Source: CAWCKS01 sp963763485
Lineage (GTDB): Bacteria > Pseudomonadota > Alphaproteobacteria > Rhizobiales > Xanthobacteraceae
Direction of reading: 5' to 3'
Length of the DNA: 64,000 nucleotides
NCBI GenBank assembly: GCA_963763485.1
Contig: CAVXOW010000008.1
Location: forward strand, 620,001 to 684,000
The translations under genes were made by a program, and so were the position numbers. Under the pieces are notes generated by a model. That model searched no databases and was not told the DNA's origin. It was given only the letters and a program-made list of their open reading frames with translations. Shown in pieces: positions 40,257 through 49,112 of the stretch. Position 1 is the first letter of the stretch. Each line of letters starts with the position of its first letter.

Positions 40257-42944
40257 ATGTCGACTTATCGCCTTGATCGCGTCCTTTCGCCGCGCGCGAT
40301 TGCCTTGATCGGCGCAAGCCCGCGGCCGGGATCGCTGGGTGCCGCGATCCTGAAAAATCTTCACGATGCCGGATTTGCCGGACCGATCGGCCTGGTCAAC
40401 GGGCACTATGCCGAGATCGGCGGCGTTCCGACAACGCCAAGCCTCGCGAAACTGCCCTTCGTGCCGGACTTGATCGTCGTCACCGCGCCCGCCACCGCGA
40501 TCCCCGACATCATCAGCGAGGCTGGCCAGCTGGGCGTCGCCGGTGCTGTCATCGTCAGCGCGGGCCTTGGCCATGGCGAGGGCTCGCTCGCCGCATCGAC
40601 CGAGCGGACTGCACGCGCACACAAGATGCGGCTGATTGGACCGAATTGCCTCGGCGTGATGATGCCGTCGGCAAGACTCAACGCCAGCTTCGCCGCACAC
40701 ATGCCGGGGCGCGGTGGCCTTGCGTTGATCTCGCAGTCCGGCGCGATCGCAGCCGGCATGGTCGATTGGGCCGCGCAGCGCGAGGTCGGCTTCTCCGGCG
40801 TGGTGTCGATCGGCGATCAGCTCGACGTCGATATCGGCGACATGCTCGACTATTTCGCGCTCGATGCCGCCACCAACGCCATCCTGCTCTATGTCGAGGG
40901 CATCAAGGATGCGCGAAAATTCATGTCGGCGGCGCGCGCGGCTGCGCGCGTCAAGCCGGTCGTCGTCGTCAAATCGGGCCGCATGACGCAGGGCGCCAAG
41001 GCTGCCGCCACCCACACCGGCGCGCTTGCGGGATCGGACGCGGTGTATGACGCGGCGTTCCGCCGCGCCGGCATGCTGCGCGTGTTCGACCTGCGCGAGT
41101 TGTTCGATTGCGCCGAGATGATCGGACGCGTCAAGGCTTCGACGGGCAAGCGGCTCGCGATCCTGACCAATGGTGGAGGGCTTGGCGTTCTGGCCGTCGA
41201 CCGGCTGGTCGAGCTCGGCGGAACGTCGGCGGAACTGACAAGCGATGTCAAAGCAAAACTCGAAGCGGTGTTGCCGCCAACCTGGTCGAAATCGAATCCG
41301 ATCGACATCGTCGGCGACGCCGATCCGAAGCGTTACGCCGCTGCACTCGATATCCTGCTGCAGGACAAGGGCAACGATGGCGTTCTGGTCATGAATGTGC
41401 AGACGGCGGTGGCTTCGCCCGCCGAGATCGCCGCGACCGTCGCACAGCTGGCAACGACTCATCGCAAGTCCTCGCCCAAACCAGTGCTTTCAGTCTGGGT
41501 CGGCGCCGACGAGACCATCGCAAAGATCTTTGCCGACGCGGCCATACCAAGCTTCGCCACCGAGGACGACGCCGTGCGCGGCTTCATGCATCTCGTGCAT
41601 CATGCCGAGGCGAGCCGCGCGCTGGCGGCGGTGCCGCCGAGCTTGCCGAACGAGTTCGTTGCCGATGCCGCGGCGGGACGCCGCGTCGTCCAGACCGCGC
41701 TCGCCGACGGGCGGCGCTGGCTCGATCCGTTCGAGATCGAGCAACTGTTCAATGCGTACCAGATCCCGATCGCGCCGACGCTTGCGGCTGTCGATGCCGA
41801 GCAGGCTGTGGCCCAAGCAAGGACCTTCTTTGCCAAGGGCCAGGCGGTCGCGGTGAAGATTCTGTCGCGAGACATCATCCATAAATCCGACGTTGGCGGG
41901 GTCGCGCTCAACCTGCCCGATGCTAATGCGGTCCGCGGCGCGGTCGCCGAGATCCTGGCAAGCGCTCGCGCCAAGCGCCCGGACGCAAACATCACAGGCG
42001 TCATGATCCAGCCGATGATCATGCGCTGGAAGGCGCGCGAGTTGATCCTCGGCATCGCCGACGACCCGACCTTCGGTCCCGTGATCGTGTTCGGCCGGGG
42101 CGGCACTGCGGTGGAAATCATCAACGACAAGGCGCTGGCGCTGCCGCCGCTCGATATAAATCTGGCGCGCGACCTTATCGCCCGCACGCGCGTCTCGCGG
42201 CGTTTGGCGGCCTACCGCGACGTGCCTGCAGTCAAGGAAGATGAGATCGAGCTCGTGCTGGTCAAGCTCGCGCAACTGGCTGCCGATATTCCCGAAATTC
42301 GCGAACTCGACATCAATCCGTTGCTCGCCGATCATACCGGCGTGCTCGCGCTCGATGCGCGCGTTGCGATCGGAGCGGTCGAGCGCAAGTTTGCCGGCCC
42401 GGGCAATGCGCGTTTCGCGGTACGGCCCTACCCCACCGAATGGCAACGCGAGCTGACGATGCGGGATGGCCGGCATATCCGGGTGCGGCCGATCCGGCCG
42501 GAGGACGAGCCGGCCATTCTCGAATTCCTGCAGCACATCAATGCTGACGATCTGCGACTGCGGTTTTTTGGCCCGATGAAGGTGTTCACGCACACATTCA
42601 TCGCCCGACTGACGCAGCTCGATTACGCGCGCGCAATGGCATTCCTGGCCTTCGACGACAAAGGCGAGCTGGTCGGCGTCGTCCGCATCCATTCCGATTC
42701 GATTTACGAGAGCGGCGAGTACGCCATCCTGCTGCGCTCCGACCGCAAGGGTCAGGGCCTCGGTTGGGCGTTGATGCAGCTGCTGATCGACTACGCGCGC
42801 GCCGAAGGTTTGCAACGGATTTCGGGACAGGTGCTGCGCGAAAACACCACCATGCTGCAGATGTGCCGCGAGCTCGGCTTCGACATGACGACCGATCCGA
42901 CCGACCGCGGCTTGCAGATCGTGACGCTGCCGTTGAAGAGCTAG
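40257..42944 (+). CDS. NDP-forming acyl-CoA synthetase fused to GNAT acetyltransferase (Pat-like)
   Basis: An 895-residue fusion. Residues 1-~460 hold the CoA-binding Rossmann and succinyl-CoA-ligase-like domains (AIALIGASPRPGSLGAAIL; HTGALAGSDAVYDAAFRRAG). Residues ~480-700 are an ATP-grasp domain (VAVKILSRDIIHKSDVGGVA; DINPLLAD). Residues ~725-890 are a GNAT domain (IRVRPIRPEDEPAILEFL; LLRSDRKGQGLGWALMQLLI). The order matches Salmonella Pat/YfiQ, which acetylates and inactivates acetyl-CoA synthetase. It may instead retain acetate:CoA ligase (ADP-forming) activity. Located 33 bp after the CBS gene. Confidence 0.92.
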   Translation: MSTYRLDRVLSPRAIALIGASPRPGSLGAAILKNLHDAGFAGPIGLVNGHYAEIGGVPTTPSLAKLPFVPDLIVVTAPATAIPDIISEAGQLGVAGAVIVSAGLGHGEGSLAASTERTARAHKMRLIGPNCLGVMMPSARLNASFAAHMPGRGGLALISQSGAIAAGMVDWAAQREVGFSGVVSIGDQLDVDIGDMLDYFALDAATNAILLYVEGIKDARKFMSAARAAARVKPVVVVKSGRMTQGAKAAATHTGALAGSDAVYDAAFRRAGMLRVFDLRELFDCAEMIGRVKASTGKRLAILTNGGGLGVLAVDRLVELGGTSAELTSDVKAKLEAVLPPTWSKSNPIDIVGDADPKRYAAALDILLQDKGNDGVLVMNVQTAVASPAEIAATVAQLATTHRKSSPKPVLSVWVGADETIAKIFADAAIPSFATEDDAVRGFMHLVHHAEASRALAAVPPSLPNEFVADAAAGRRVVQTALADGRRWLDPFEIEQLFNAYQIPIAPTLAAVDAEQAVAQARTFFAKGQAVAVKILSRDIIHKSDVGGVALNLPDANAVRGAVAEILASARAKRPDANITGVMIQPMIMRWKARELILGIADDPTFGPVIVFGRGGTAVEIINDKALALPPLDINLARDLIARTRVSRRLAAYRDVPAVKEDEIELVLVKLAQLAADIPEIRELDINPLLADHTGVLALDARVAIGAVERKFAGPGNARFAVRPYPTEWQRELTMRDGRHIRVRPIRPEDEPAILEFLQHINADDLRLRFFGPMKVFTHTFIARLTQLDYARAMAFLAFDDKGELVGVVRIHSDSIYESGEYAILLRSDRKGQGLGWALMQLLIDYARAEGLQRISGQVLRENTTMLQMCRELGFDMTTDPTDRGLQIVTLPLKS

Positions 42945-42967
42945 CGCTTATTCATGATGGCGCGACT

Positions 42968-43372
42968 TCATAATGGCGCGACGCCAGCCACGCGGAAGGC
43001 ATGAAACCCGTCCGCCTCCCTGATCGACACGTATTCGCCGGGAACGAAACGCTCGTTCGAGAAGTGGTAGCCTGACTCATCAGGGCTCGTGCCCGCGACA
43101 TCGTAGGTGAACGCCCAGCTGCCGCCGCGTCGCACGAGATGCCCGCGCTCGTCCTCGGCGCCGGGACGCAGCCGCGCCACCCGGCAGGCCTCGCGATGCT
43201 TCTGCCACAGCTGCGCATCGATGCGGCCTTCGGCGTCAAGCGGGGCCAGCATGGTATAGGCAATGCCGTGATCGCCTTCCGGATGGCCAGGCTCGCGCGC
43301 GAGTTCGAGACGGATTTGCCGAAACGCGTGCGGCAGGTCGGTGTTGAGGATCGCTTTGAAGGGTGTTGTCAT
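42968..43372 (-). CDS. Unknown cytoplasmic protein
   Basis: A 134-residue protein (MTTPFKAILNTDLPHAFRQI...) rich in beta-strand-prone segments, including GGSWAFTYDVAG and FVPGEYVSIREADG. I do not recognise a family. The ATG at 43372 has AGGTGAG 7 bases upstream; an in-frame GTG four codons earlier overlaps this RBS. It may be the third gene behind the ElaB-like/holin-X-like pair (28-base gap), hence under the same FixK box. Confidence 0.75.
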   Translation of the reverse strand: MTTPFKAILNTDLPHAFRQIRLELAREPGHPEGDHGIAYTMLAPLDAEGRIDAQLWQKHREACRVARLRPGAEDERGHLVRRGGSWAFTYDVAGTSPDESGYHFSNERFVPGEYVSIREADGFHAFRVAGVAPL

Positions 43373-43400
43373 TGTCGTGCTCACCTGATGAGGTTCATCG

Positions 43401-43877
43401 CTAATGGTCTTCGTCGGCCGTCTTGGTCTTCGATTTCTTCAGCGCCCGGATCACGAGCGGGATCAGCCGCGGCAGGATGGCCGCCAGCGCCGCTCCCCAA
43501 GGATGCTGGAAGCCGCCGAACCCGTTCGCCCGCATCGTCTGGGCCTCGGCCTGCAGGGCCGCGATCGCCGAGTTTTCGACCTCAAGCGCCAGCGCGAGTT
43601 CGCGCGGCGGTGGCCGCTTCACGGCCAGCAGCAACAGAATAGCAGCAAAGACCAGATTGATGGCGCCGAGCAGGACGGCCGACGCGATCGCGCTCCAGAC
43701 CTGAACCAGCGCGAAATATCCGGCGAGTTCGAATAACAGCAGCCCGCATGCGGCAAACAGCGCCGCAAAGGCCTTGAGACCGAAGCTGCCCAGCAGATGC
43801 TTGAGGCGGATATCCGCAATGATCCGCTCGGTGCGCCATAACGCACGCAAATGCCCGATAGCGGTCTCGGCGCTCAT
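43401..43877 (-). CDS. Holin-X-like membrane protein
   Basis: A 158-residue protein with two adjacent membrane helices (FAALFAACGLLLFELAGYFAL; AIASAVLLGAINLVFAAILLLLAV) followed by an amphipathic segment and a Lys-rich tail. The pattern resembles the phage_holin_3_6 / putative actinobacterial holin-X families that often pair with ElaB/DUF883 proteins. Despite the name, such chromosomal genes are not known lysis genes. It overlaps the ElaB-like gene by 4 bases. Confidence 0.75.
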   Translation of the reverse strand: MSAETAIGHLRALWRTERIIADIRLKHLLGSFGLKAFAALFAACGLLLFELAGYFALVQVWSAIASAVLLGAINLVFAAILLLLAVKRPPPRELALALEVENSAIAALQAEAQTMRANGFGGFQHPWGAALAAILPRLIPLVIRALKKSKTKTADEDH

Positions 43878-44167
43878 CGCAGCGCCCTCAGCGAGACCCC
43901 GATCACGAGCCCGACCGTAAACGCAATCGCCAAGGCCGGCAGCGGCCGCGCCGCGATAATGTCTTCCAGGTGTTGTTCATCCTGCTTCAGGGTCTCACTG
44001 ACATCGTGCAGGACGTCCTTCATCTGTTCGGTAAAGGCCTCGGCGTGAGCCCGCGAGGCCGCGTTCAAATGATCGGCTTTCGCGTTCACCAGCTGCGCGA
44101 TTTCGTCCTTCAAGCCGACCAATTCGGCCCAAGTATCGTTTGATAGAGTATCGCCTGATTGTGCCAT
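43874..44167 (-). CDS. ElaB/YqjD (DUF883)-like membrane-anchored protein
   Basis: A 97-residue protein: a long charged amphipathic helix (WAELVGLKDEIAQLVNAKAD ...) and a C-terminal membrane anchor (PALAIAFTVGLVIGVSLRAL). This is the plan of the E. coli ElaB/YqjD/YgaM group, tail-anchored proteins that bind ribosomes in stationary phase. First gene of the pair, with a FixK box centred ~61 bp upstream. Confidence 0.78.
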   Translation of the reverse strand: MAQSGDTLSNDTWAELVGLKDEIAQLVNAKADHLNAASRAHAEAFTEQMKDVLHDVSETLKQDEQHLEDIIAARPLPALAIAFTVGLVIGVSLRALR

Positions 44168-44221
44168 AGCGGCGCCTCTCCGATATAGAAACTATGTTAG
44201 GGAGCCACGGCCCCCGACTCC

Positions 44222-44235
44222 TTGACCTGAATCAA
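44222..44235 (-). promoter_or_regulatory. FixK box upstream of the ElaB-like gene
   Basis: TTGACCTGAATCAA, centred ~61 bp from the ElaB-like start at 44167. On the plus strand it is ~93 bp from the TTG proposed for the Mla permease. Confidence 0.75.
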
Positions 44236-44321
44236 CGGCCTCCGGGGTGTCGCAAGTTGCGTTAGGTCAAGACGACAAACGGATCACATCGCTACACAAC
44301 ACGCAAATAAGGACAATCGCT

Positions 44322-45458
44322 TTGGTTGCTGCCGCACCGTCTCTCGACACCACTGCTGCCGGTGACGCGCTCAAGCTGCGTCCCGCCGGTGACTGGATCG
44401 TCGCCAATGCCCACGATCTCGAGGCGCTCACCGAGCCGTTGCGGCCGCAGCTGAAAGCGGCGAAATCGGTCGTCGTCGACTTCAGCGCGCTGACAACGCT
44501 CGATACCGCGGGCGCGTGGTCGCTCGAAAAGCTATCGCGCCTGTCCGCGGCCGGCGAGATTGCGAATAGTTCGGACATCCCGGACCGTTATCGCGAGCTG
44601 ATGGCCGAACTGCACCAGGTCAACCGCCAGAAGCCGTCGACCCTTGCCGCGCCCAATGCGATCAGCGCGCGGCTCGAGACCATCGGGCGCGCGGTCTTCA
44701 GCGCAAGAGAGGATGTCGCGGCCTTCCTGCAGGTGCTGGGCGAGCTTGGCGTCGCACTGCTCGGGGTTGTCAGGCATCCGCGCTCGCTGCGACTGACCTC
44801 GACCGTCTATCAGCTCTACAGGGTCGGCTGGCAGGCAATCCCGATCATGGCGCTGATCACGTTCCTGATCGGCGCGATCATTGCGCAGCAGGGCATCTTT
44901 CACTTTCGCAAATTTGGCGCCGACTCCTATGTCGTCGACATGGTCGGCATCCTCGTGCTGCGCGAAATCGGGGTTCTCATCGTCGCCATCATGGTGGCCG
45001 GCCGCTCCGGCAGCGCCTACACCGCCGAAATCGGCTCGATGAAGATGCGCGAGGAAATCGACGCGCTCTCGACCATGGGCCTCAATCCGGTCGAGGTCCT
45101 GATCCTGCCGCGCGTGATGGCGCTCATCATCGCACTGCCGATCCTTGCATTTATCGGCGCGATGGCCGCGCTCTATGGCGGCGGGCTGGTGGCGTGGCTG
45201 TACGGCGGCATGAGCCCAGTGATCTTCATCGCCCGGCTCCGCGAGGCGGTATCGGTGACGCATTTCGAGGTCGGCATCATCAAGGCACCGTTCATGGCGC
45301 TGGTGATCGGCATCATTGCGACGAGCGAAGGCTTGCGCGTGCGCGGCAGCGCCGAGTCGCTCGGACGGCAGACCACGACCTCGGTGGTGAAGGCGATCTT
45401 CCTCGTGATCGTGCTCGACGGCCTGTTCGCCGTGTTCTTTGCCTCGATCGGAATGTGA
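44322..45458 (+). CDS. mlaE: Mla-type lipid ABC transporter permease (MlaE) with N-terminal STAS-like domain
   Basis: About 378 residues. An N-terminal STAS-like domain (VVVDFSALTTLDTAGAWSLE) is followed by the MlaE permease region with about five helices (VYQLYRVGWQAIPIMALITF; MKMREEIDALSTMGLNPVEV). This fused form moves phospholipids or other lipids between membranes with an ATPase and an MCE protein. The TTG at 44322 has AAGGA upstream; a GTG at 44247 in the same frame has no RBS. First gene of a three-gene operon. Confidence 0.88.
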   Translation: MVAAAPSLDTTAAGDALKLRPAGDWIVANAHDLEALTEPLRPQLKAAKSVVVDFSALTTLDTAGAWSLEKLSRLSAAGEIANSSDIPDRYRELMAELHQVNRQKPSTLAAPNAISARLETIGRAVFSAREDVAAFLQVLGELGVALLGVVRHPRSLRLTSTVYQLYRVGWQAIPIMALITFLIGAIIAQQGIFHFRKFGADSYVVDMVGILVLREIGVLIVAIMVAGRSGSAYTAEIGSMKMREEIDALSTMGLNPVEVLILPRVMALIIALPILAFIGAMAALYGGGLVAWLYGGMSPVIFIARLREAVSVTHFEVGIIKAPFMALVIGIIATSEGLRVRGSAESLGRQTTTSVVKAIFLVIVLDGLFAVFFASIGM

Positions 45459-45462
45459 GCCG

Positions 45463-46239
45463 ATGCAAGCGCCATCCGACCTGGCCATTCATGTCAGCGA
45501 TCTGGTCGTCGGCTTCGGCGGCAATACGATCATCGACCATCTTTCGCTCGACGTGCGGCGTGGCGAGATTCTCGGCCTGGTCGGCGCGTCGGGCGGCGGC
45601 AAGTCGGTGTTGATGCGCACGATCATCGGCTTGATCAAGAAGCGCAGCGGTCACATCGATGTTGGCGGGCTCGACATCGACGACATCCGCGGCCGTGATC
45701 CGCGCGCCGCCGCGGGCCAGTGGGGCATTCTGTTTCAGCAGGGTGCATTGTTTTCGTCGCTCACGGCGCGGCAGAATGTTCAGTTTCCGATGCGCGAGAA
45801 CGCGCAGATGTCGCAGTCTTTGATGGACGAGATCGCCACCGCCAAGCTCGAGATGGTCGGCCTCTCTCCGGCCGATGGCGACAAGTTTCCGTCCGAATTG
45901 TCAGGCGGCATGACCAAGCGCGTTGCCTTGGCGCGCGCCCTGGCGCTTGATCCGGCGATTCTGTTTCTCGACGAGCCGACGTCGGGCCTCGATCCGATCT
46001 CCGCCGGCGAGTTCGATGCCCTGATCCAGACGCTGCAGAAGACGCTCGGTCTGACCGTATTCATGGTGACGCACGATCTCGACAGCCTGAACACCGTGTG
46101 TGACCGGGTCGCCGCGCTCGCCGGCGGCAAGATTGTCGCCATCGGCCCGATGACCAGCCTGCTCGCCTCCGACCATCCGTGGGTCAAAGCCTACTTCCAC
46201 GGCAAGCGGTCGCGGACGGTGCTGGCCCAAACGAATTGA
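45463..46239 (+). CDS. mlaF: Mla-type lipid ABC transporter ATP-binding protein
   Basis: A 258-residue ATPase with Walker A GASGGGKSV, Q-loop ILFQQGALFSSLT, signature LSGGMTKRVALARALA, Walker B ILFLDEPTSGLDP and the switch His in FMVTHDLDSL. The QQGALFSSLT segment is typical of MlaF/Ttg2A. The ATG lies 4 bases after the permease stop. Partner of the permease and the MCE protein. Confidence 0.93.
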   Translation: MQAPSDLAIHVSDLVVGFGGNTIIDHLSLDVRRGEILGLVGASGGGKSVLMRTIIGLIKKRSGHIDVGGLDIDDIRGRDPRAAAGQWGILFQQGALFSSLTARQNVQFPMRENAQMSQSLMDEIATAKLEMVGLSPADGDKFPSELSGGMTKRVALARALALDPAILFLDEPTSGLDPISAGEFDALIQTLQKTLGLTVFMVTHDLDSLNTVCDRVAALAGGKIVAIGPMTSLLASDHPWVKAYFHGKRSRTVLAQTN

Positions 46240-46246
46240 GAACCTT

Positions 46247-47338
46247 ATGGAAACGCGTGCCCCTTTCATCGTCGTCGGAGCCTTCGTGCTCGCCGCAATC
46301 GCCGCGGTGTTCGGCTTCGTCTACTGGCTCAACAACACCACGGGCCTGAGCAAGCGTGCGACGTATCATGTGCAGTTCGACGGCTCGGTGTCCGGACTGC
46401 TGGTCGGCGCCTCCGTGCTGTTCAACGGCATCAAGGTTGGCGAGATAACCGAGCTCAGCCTTGTTCCCGAGCACCCGCGCCAGGTCAACGCCACCATAGC
46501 GGTCGCCGAGCAGACGCCGGTGCGCCGGGACACCAAAGTCGGCCTCGAGTTTCAGGGCCTGACCGGCGTTCCCGTAATTGCGCTCGAGGGCGGCAAGGAA
46601 ACCTCGTCATCGGAGCCGGTCGGCCTGCTGGTCGCCGAGCCAGGCGCCGGCCTGAGCATGACCCAGGCCGCGCGCGACGCGCTGCGTCAAGTCGACAGCG
46701 TGCTCTCTGACAACGCGGATTCGTTGCATACGACAATCGCCAACCTTCAGACCTTCTCCGAAGGTCTGGCCAAGAACACGCCGCGGCTTGACGGCATCCT
46801 ATCGGGCGTCGAACGCATGACTGGCGCAGTGCCCGCACCGCGCAAGACGATCTACGATCTCCACGCGGTTGCGGATTTTTCGGAGCCCAAGAAAGAGCTG
46901 CGCGCGCAGCTTGCGATCCCCGAGCCGACCGCGGTCGTGATGTTGCAGACGCAACGCTTCCTGTTCGCGCCCGGAACCGAGATGAACGGGTTCGCGGATG
47001 CGCAATGGAGCGACGCGCTGCCAGCGTTGATGCAAGCCAAGCTGTTGCAGAGCTTCGAGAACTACGACATCGCTCATCCGCCGCTGCGCGATGCCTCCGA
47101 CGCCGACAAGCGCCTCGCGATCGACCTCAGGACATTCCAGATCGCAGCCGACGGCGCCGCGGAAATCGCGCTGTCCGCCAAATTGATCGACAAATCGGGA
47201 CACGTGGTCGGCGCCCGCGTGTTCACCACGCGCAAGAAGCTCGAAGGCAGCGATCCGCCTGCCGCAGTCGCCGCCTTCGATGGTGCGTTCGCGGACCTTG
47301 CGCGCGACTTGATCGGCTGGACCGCCGCGTCGCTGTGA
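46247..47338 (+). CDS. MCE/MlaD lipid-binding protein fused to an ABC-type auxiliary (PqiC-like) domain
   Basis: A 363-residue protein. One N-terminal helix (FIVVGAFVLAAIAAVFGFVYW) and an MCE domain (YHVQFDGSVSGLLVGASVLFNGIKVGEI cut here into LVGASVLFNGIKVGEI and QGLTGVPVIALEGG) occupy residues 1-~150. After a coiled linker, residues ~190-360 match the ABC_trans_aux/PqiC lipoprotein fold (YDLHAVADF, AVVMLQTQRFLFAPGTEM, LQSFENY, RTFQI). The auxiliary part is usually a separate outer-membrane lipoprotein; here it lacks its own lipobox and is tethered to the inner-membrane MCE protein. Confidence 0.87.
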   Translation: METRAPFIVVGAFVLAAIAAVFGFVYWLNNTTGLSKRATYHVQFDGSVSGLLVGASVLFNGIKVGEITELSLVPEHPRQVNATIAVAEQTPVRRDTKVGLEFQGLTGVPVIALEGGKETSSSEPVGLLVAEPGAGLSMTQAARDALRQVDSVLSDNADSLHTTIANLQTFSEGLAKNTPRLDGILSGVERMTGAVPAPRKTIYDLHAVADFSEPKKELRAQLAIPEPTAVVMLQTQRFLFAPGTEMNGFADAQWSDALPALMQAKLLQSFENYDIAHPPLRDASDADKRLAIDLRTFQIAADGAAEIALSAKLIDKSGHVVGARVFTTRKKLEGSDPPAAVAAFDGAFADLARDLIGWTAASL

Positions 47339-47417
47339 GCGAGGGGCGCAATTGAACTAATGTCGGACTGATCTCGGCATTGCGGGGTTCATAATCCTGT
47401 GAGCCGGGAGGTCTGAC

Positions 47418-48383
47418 ATGAAGCGACTGATCCATTGTATTGCCGTTGTCGCCCTGGCGATGATTGCGACGCCTGCGTTGGCCGAGGACTACCCGAGCAG
47501 GCCGGTCAAGATCATCGTGCCGTTTGGGGCCGGTGGCCCGGCCGACGTGACGGCGCGGGTGCTCGCGCAAAATCTGCAGGACAAACTCAAGCAGCCGTTC
47601 GTGGTCGAGGACAAGCCCGGCGCGGGCGCTGTCATCGGCACGGTCGAGGTCGCACGATCGGCACCCGACGGCTACACGCTCCTGATGATGTCCAACACCC
47701 AGACCGCCAACGAATTGCTGTTGCCGCAACGGAATTACGAACTGATGCGGGATTTCGTTGCGGTCGCGCCGGTCAATACCTCCGATCTCGTCATCGTGGT
47801 GCATCCGTCCGTGCCGGCCAAGACACTGAAGGAATTCATCGCGCTGGCGAAATCCGAGCCGGGTAAGCTGAACTACGCGTCGTCAGGCCAGGGCACGCCT
47901 TATCACATGGCCGGCGAGCTGTTCAAAACCATGACGGGCACCGACATCGTCCACGTGCCGCATCGCTCTTCCGGCGACGCACGCACCAGTGTGCTCGGCG
48001 GCCAGGTGCAGATGATGATCGATGCGGTGACGACAATGGCGCCAAACGTCGCCGCGGGCCAGGTGCGGGCGCTTGCGACGACAGGCAAGACTCGCTCAAG
48101 TGTGCTGCCCGATGTGCCGACGGCGGACGAGGCCGGTGTGCCGGGCTATGAAGCGACAATCTGGCTCGGCGTGATGGCGCCGAAGGGCACACCGCAAGCT
48201 GTCGTCGACAAGCTGAACGCCGAGATCAACACGGCGATCAAGCAGCCCGAAACGATCAAGCTGTGGGCCACACAGGGCGCGACACCGATGACAATGAGTC
48301 CGGCAGAATTCGACAAGTTCCTGCGTGGCGACATCGTCAAATGGGCCGCCGTCGTGAAGACGTTTCCGGCCAAGCCGCAATAG
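47418..48383 (+). CDS. Bug/TctC-family periplasmic solute-binding protein
   Basis: A 321-residue binding protein of the tripartite tricarboxylate (TTT/Bug) family, with a Sec signal ending near ALAEDYPSRP and the family segments IIVPFGAGGPADVTARVLA, EDKPGAGAVIGTVEVA and YASSGQGTPYHMAGELFK. No membrane partners (TctA/TctB) are adjacent, which is common for the expanded Bug families. Ligand unknown. Confidence 0.92.
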   Translation: MKRLIHCIAVVALAMIATPALAEDYPSRPVKIIVPFGAGGPADVTARVLAQNLQDKLKQPFVVEDKPGAGAVIGTVEVARSAPDGYTLLMMSNTQTANELLLPQRNYELMRDFVAVAPVNTSDLVIVVHPSVPAKTLKEFIALAKSEPGKLNYASSGQGTPYHMAGELFKTMTGTDIVHVPHRSSGDARTSVLGGQVQMMIDAVTTMAPNVAAGQVRALATTGKTRSSVLPDVPTADEAGVPGYEATIWLGVMAPKGTPQAVVDKLNAEINTAIKQPETIKLWATQGATPMTMSPAEFDKFLRGDIVKWAAVVKTFPAKPQ

Positions 48384-48392
48384 AGTGAGCCC

Positions 48393-49103
48393 GTGAACGC
48401 TCTCAAGATCCTCAGCGGCGGTGCGGCGCAGGGCCTGATCGCAGGCTTTGCACCGAAGTTTGAAGCGGTCACGGGCTGGAGCATTGCCGGCGATTTTGGC
48501 GCGGTCGGCGTCATGGCGGCCCGGCTGCGAGGTGGCGAGGCCGTCGACGCGATTGTGCTAACCGCAGCGCTGATCGATGCGCTCAAAGCGGAACGTCTCG
48601 TCGTCGCGGACTTGATCAAACCGGTCGGCTCAGTCGAAACGGCGCTTGCCGTGCGCGCGCACGACCAGGTTGCTCCCGTCGCCGATACCGGCACCTTGAG
48701 CCAGACACTGCTCGTCGCAGACGCCATCTTCGTTCCCGACGTCGTTTCGTCGACGGCTGGAATTCACGTGATGAAGATGCTGCAACAGCTCGGCATCGCC
48801 GGGCGGGTCGCGTCGCGCCTGAAGGTGTTTCCGAATGGCACGACCGCGATGCACAATCTTGCAGCATCCGATGCCGCCCGACCGATTGGCTGCACGCAAG
48901 CGACCGAGATCATCGCGACGCCGGGCCTGCAGCTCGTCGGTGCGCTGCCCGGCGAGTTCGCGTTGAATACGACCTATTCCGCCGCGATCACAACGCGCGC
49001 CGCCGACAAGACGATCGCGCGATCGTTTGTCGACCTGCTGGCCGACCGTGAGCAGCTGCCGCTGCGCGCGAGGGCTGGATTTCTCGAGCCCTCGCCCGAC
49101 TAA
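48393..49103 (+). CDS. ModA-like substrate-binding-domain protein without signal peptide
   Basis: A 236-residue protein of the molybdate/solute-binding type II fold (LKILSGGAAQGLIAGFAPKFEA; VFPNGTTAMHNLAASDA; GCTQATEIIATPG). The GTG start at 48393 directly begins the first beta-strand, and no export signal is visible upstream in frame. This suggests a cytoplasmic ligand-binding protein rather than a transporter subunit. It follows the Bug protein by 9 bases on the same strand and may be co-transcribed. Confidence 0.82.
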   Translation: MNALKILSGGAAQGLIAGFAPKFEAVTGWSIAGDFGAVGVMAARLRGGEAVDAIVLTAALIDALKAERLVVADLIKPVGSVETALAVRAHDQVAPVADTGTLSQTLLVADAIFVPDVVSSTAGIHVMKMLQQLGIAGRVASRLKVFPNGTTAMHNLAASDAARPIGCTQATEIIATPGLQLVGALPGEFALNTTYSAAITTRAADKTIARSFVDLLADREQLPLRARAGFLEPSPD

Positions 49104-49112
49104 AGCGCGGGA

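Noticed and set aside
43401..43877. Prophage remnant because of the holin-like protein
   Set aside because: No phage structural, integrase or lysis genes nearby; holin-X-like proteins paired with ElaB-like proteins are ordinary chromosomal genes.
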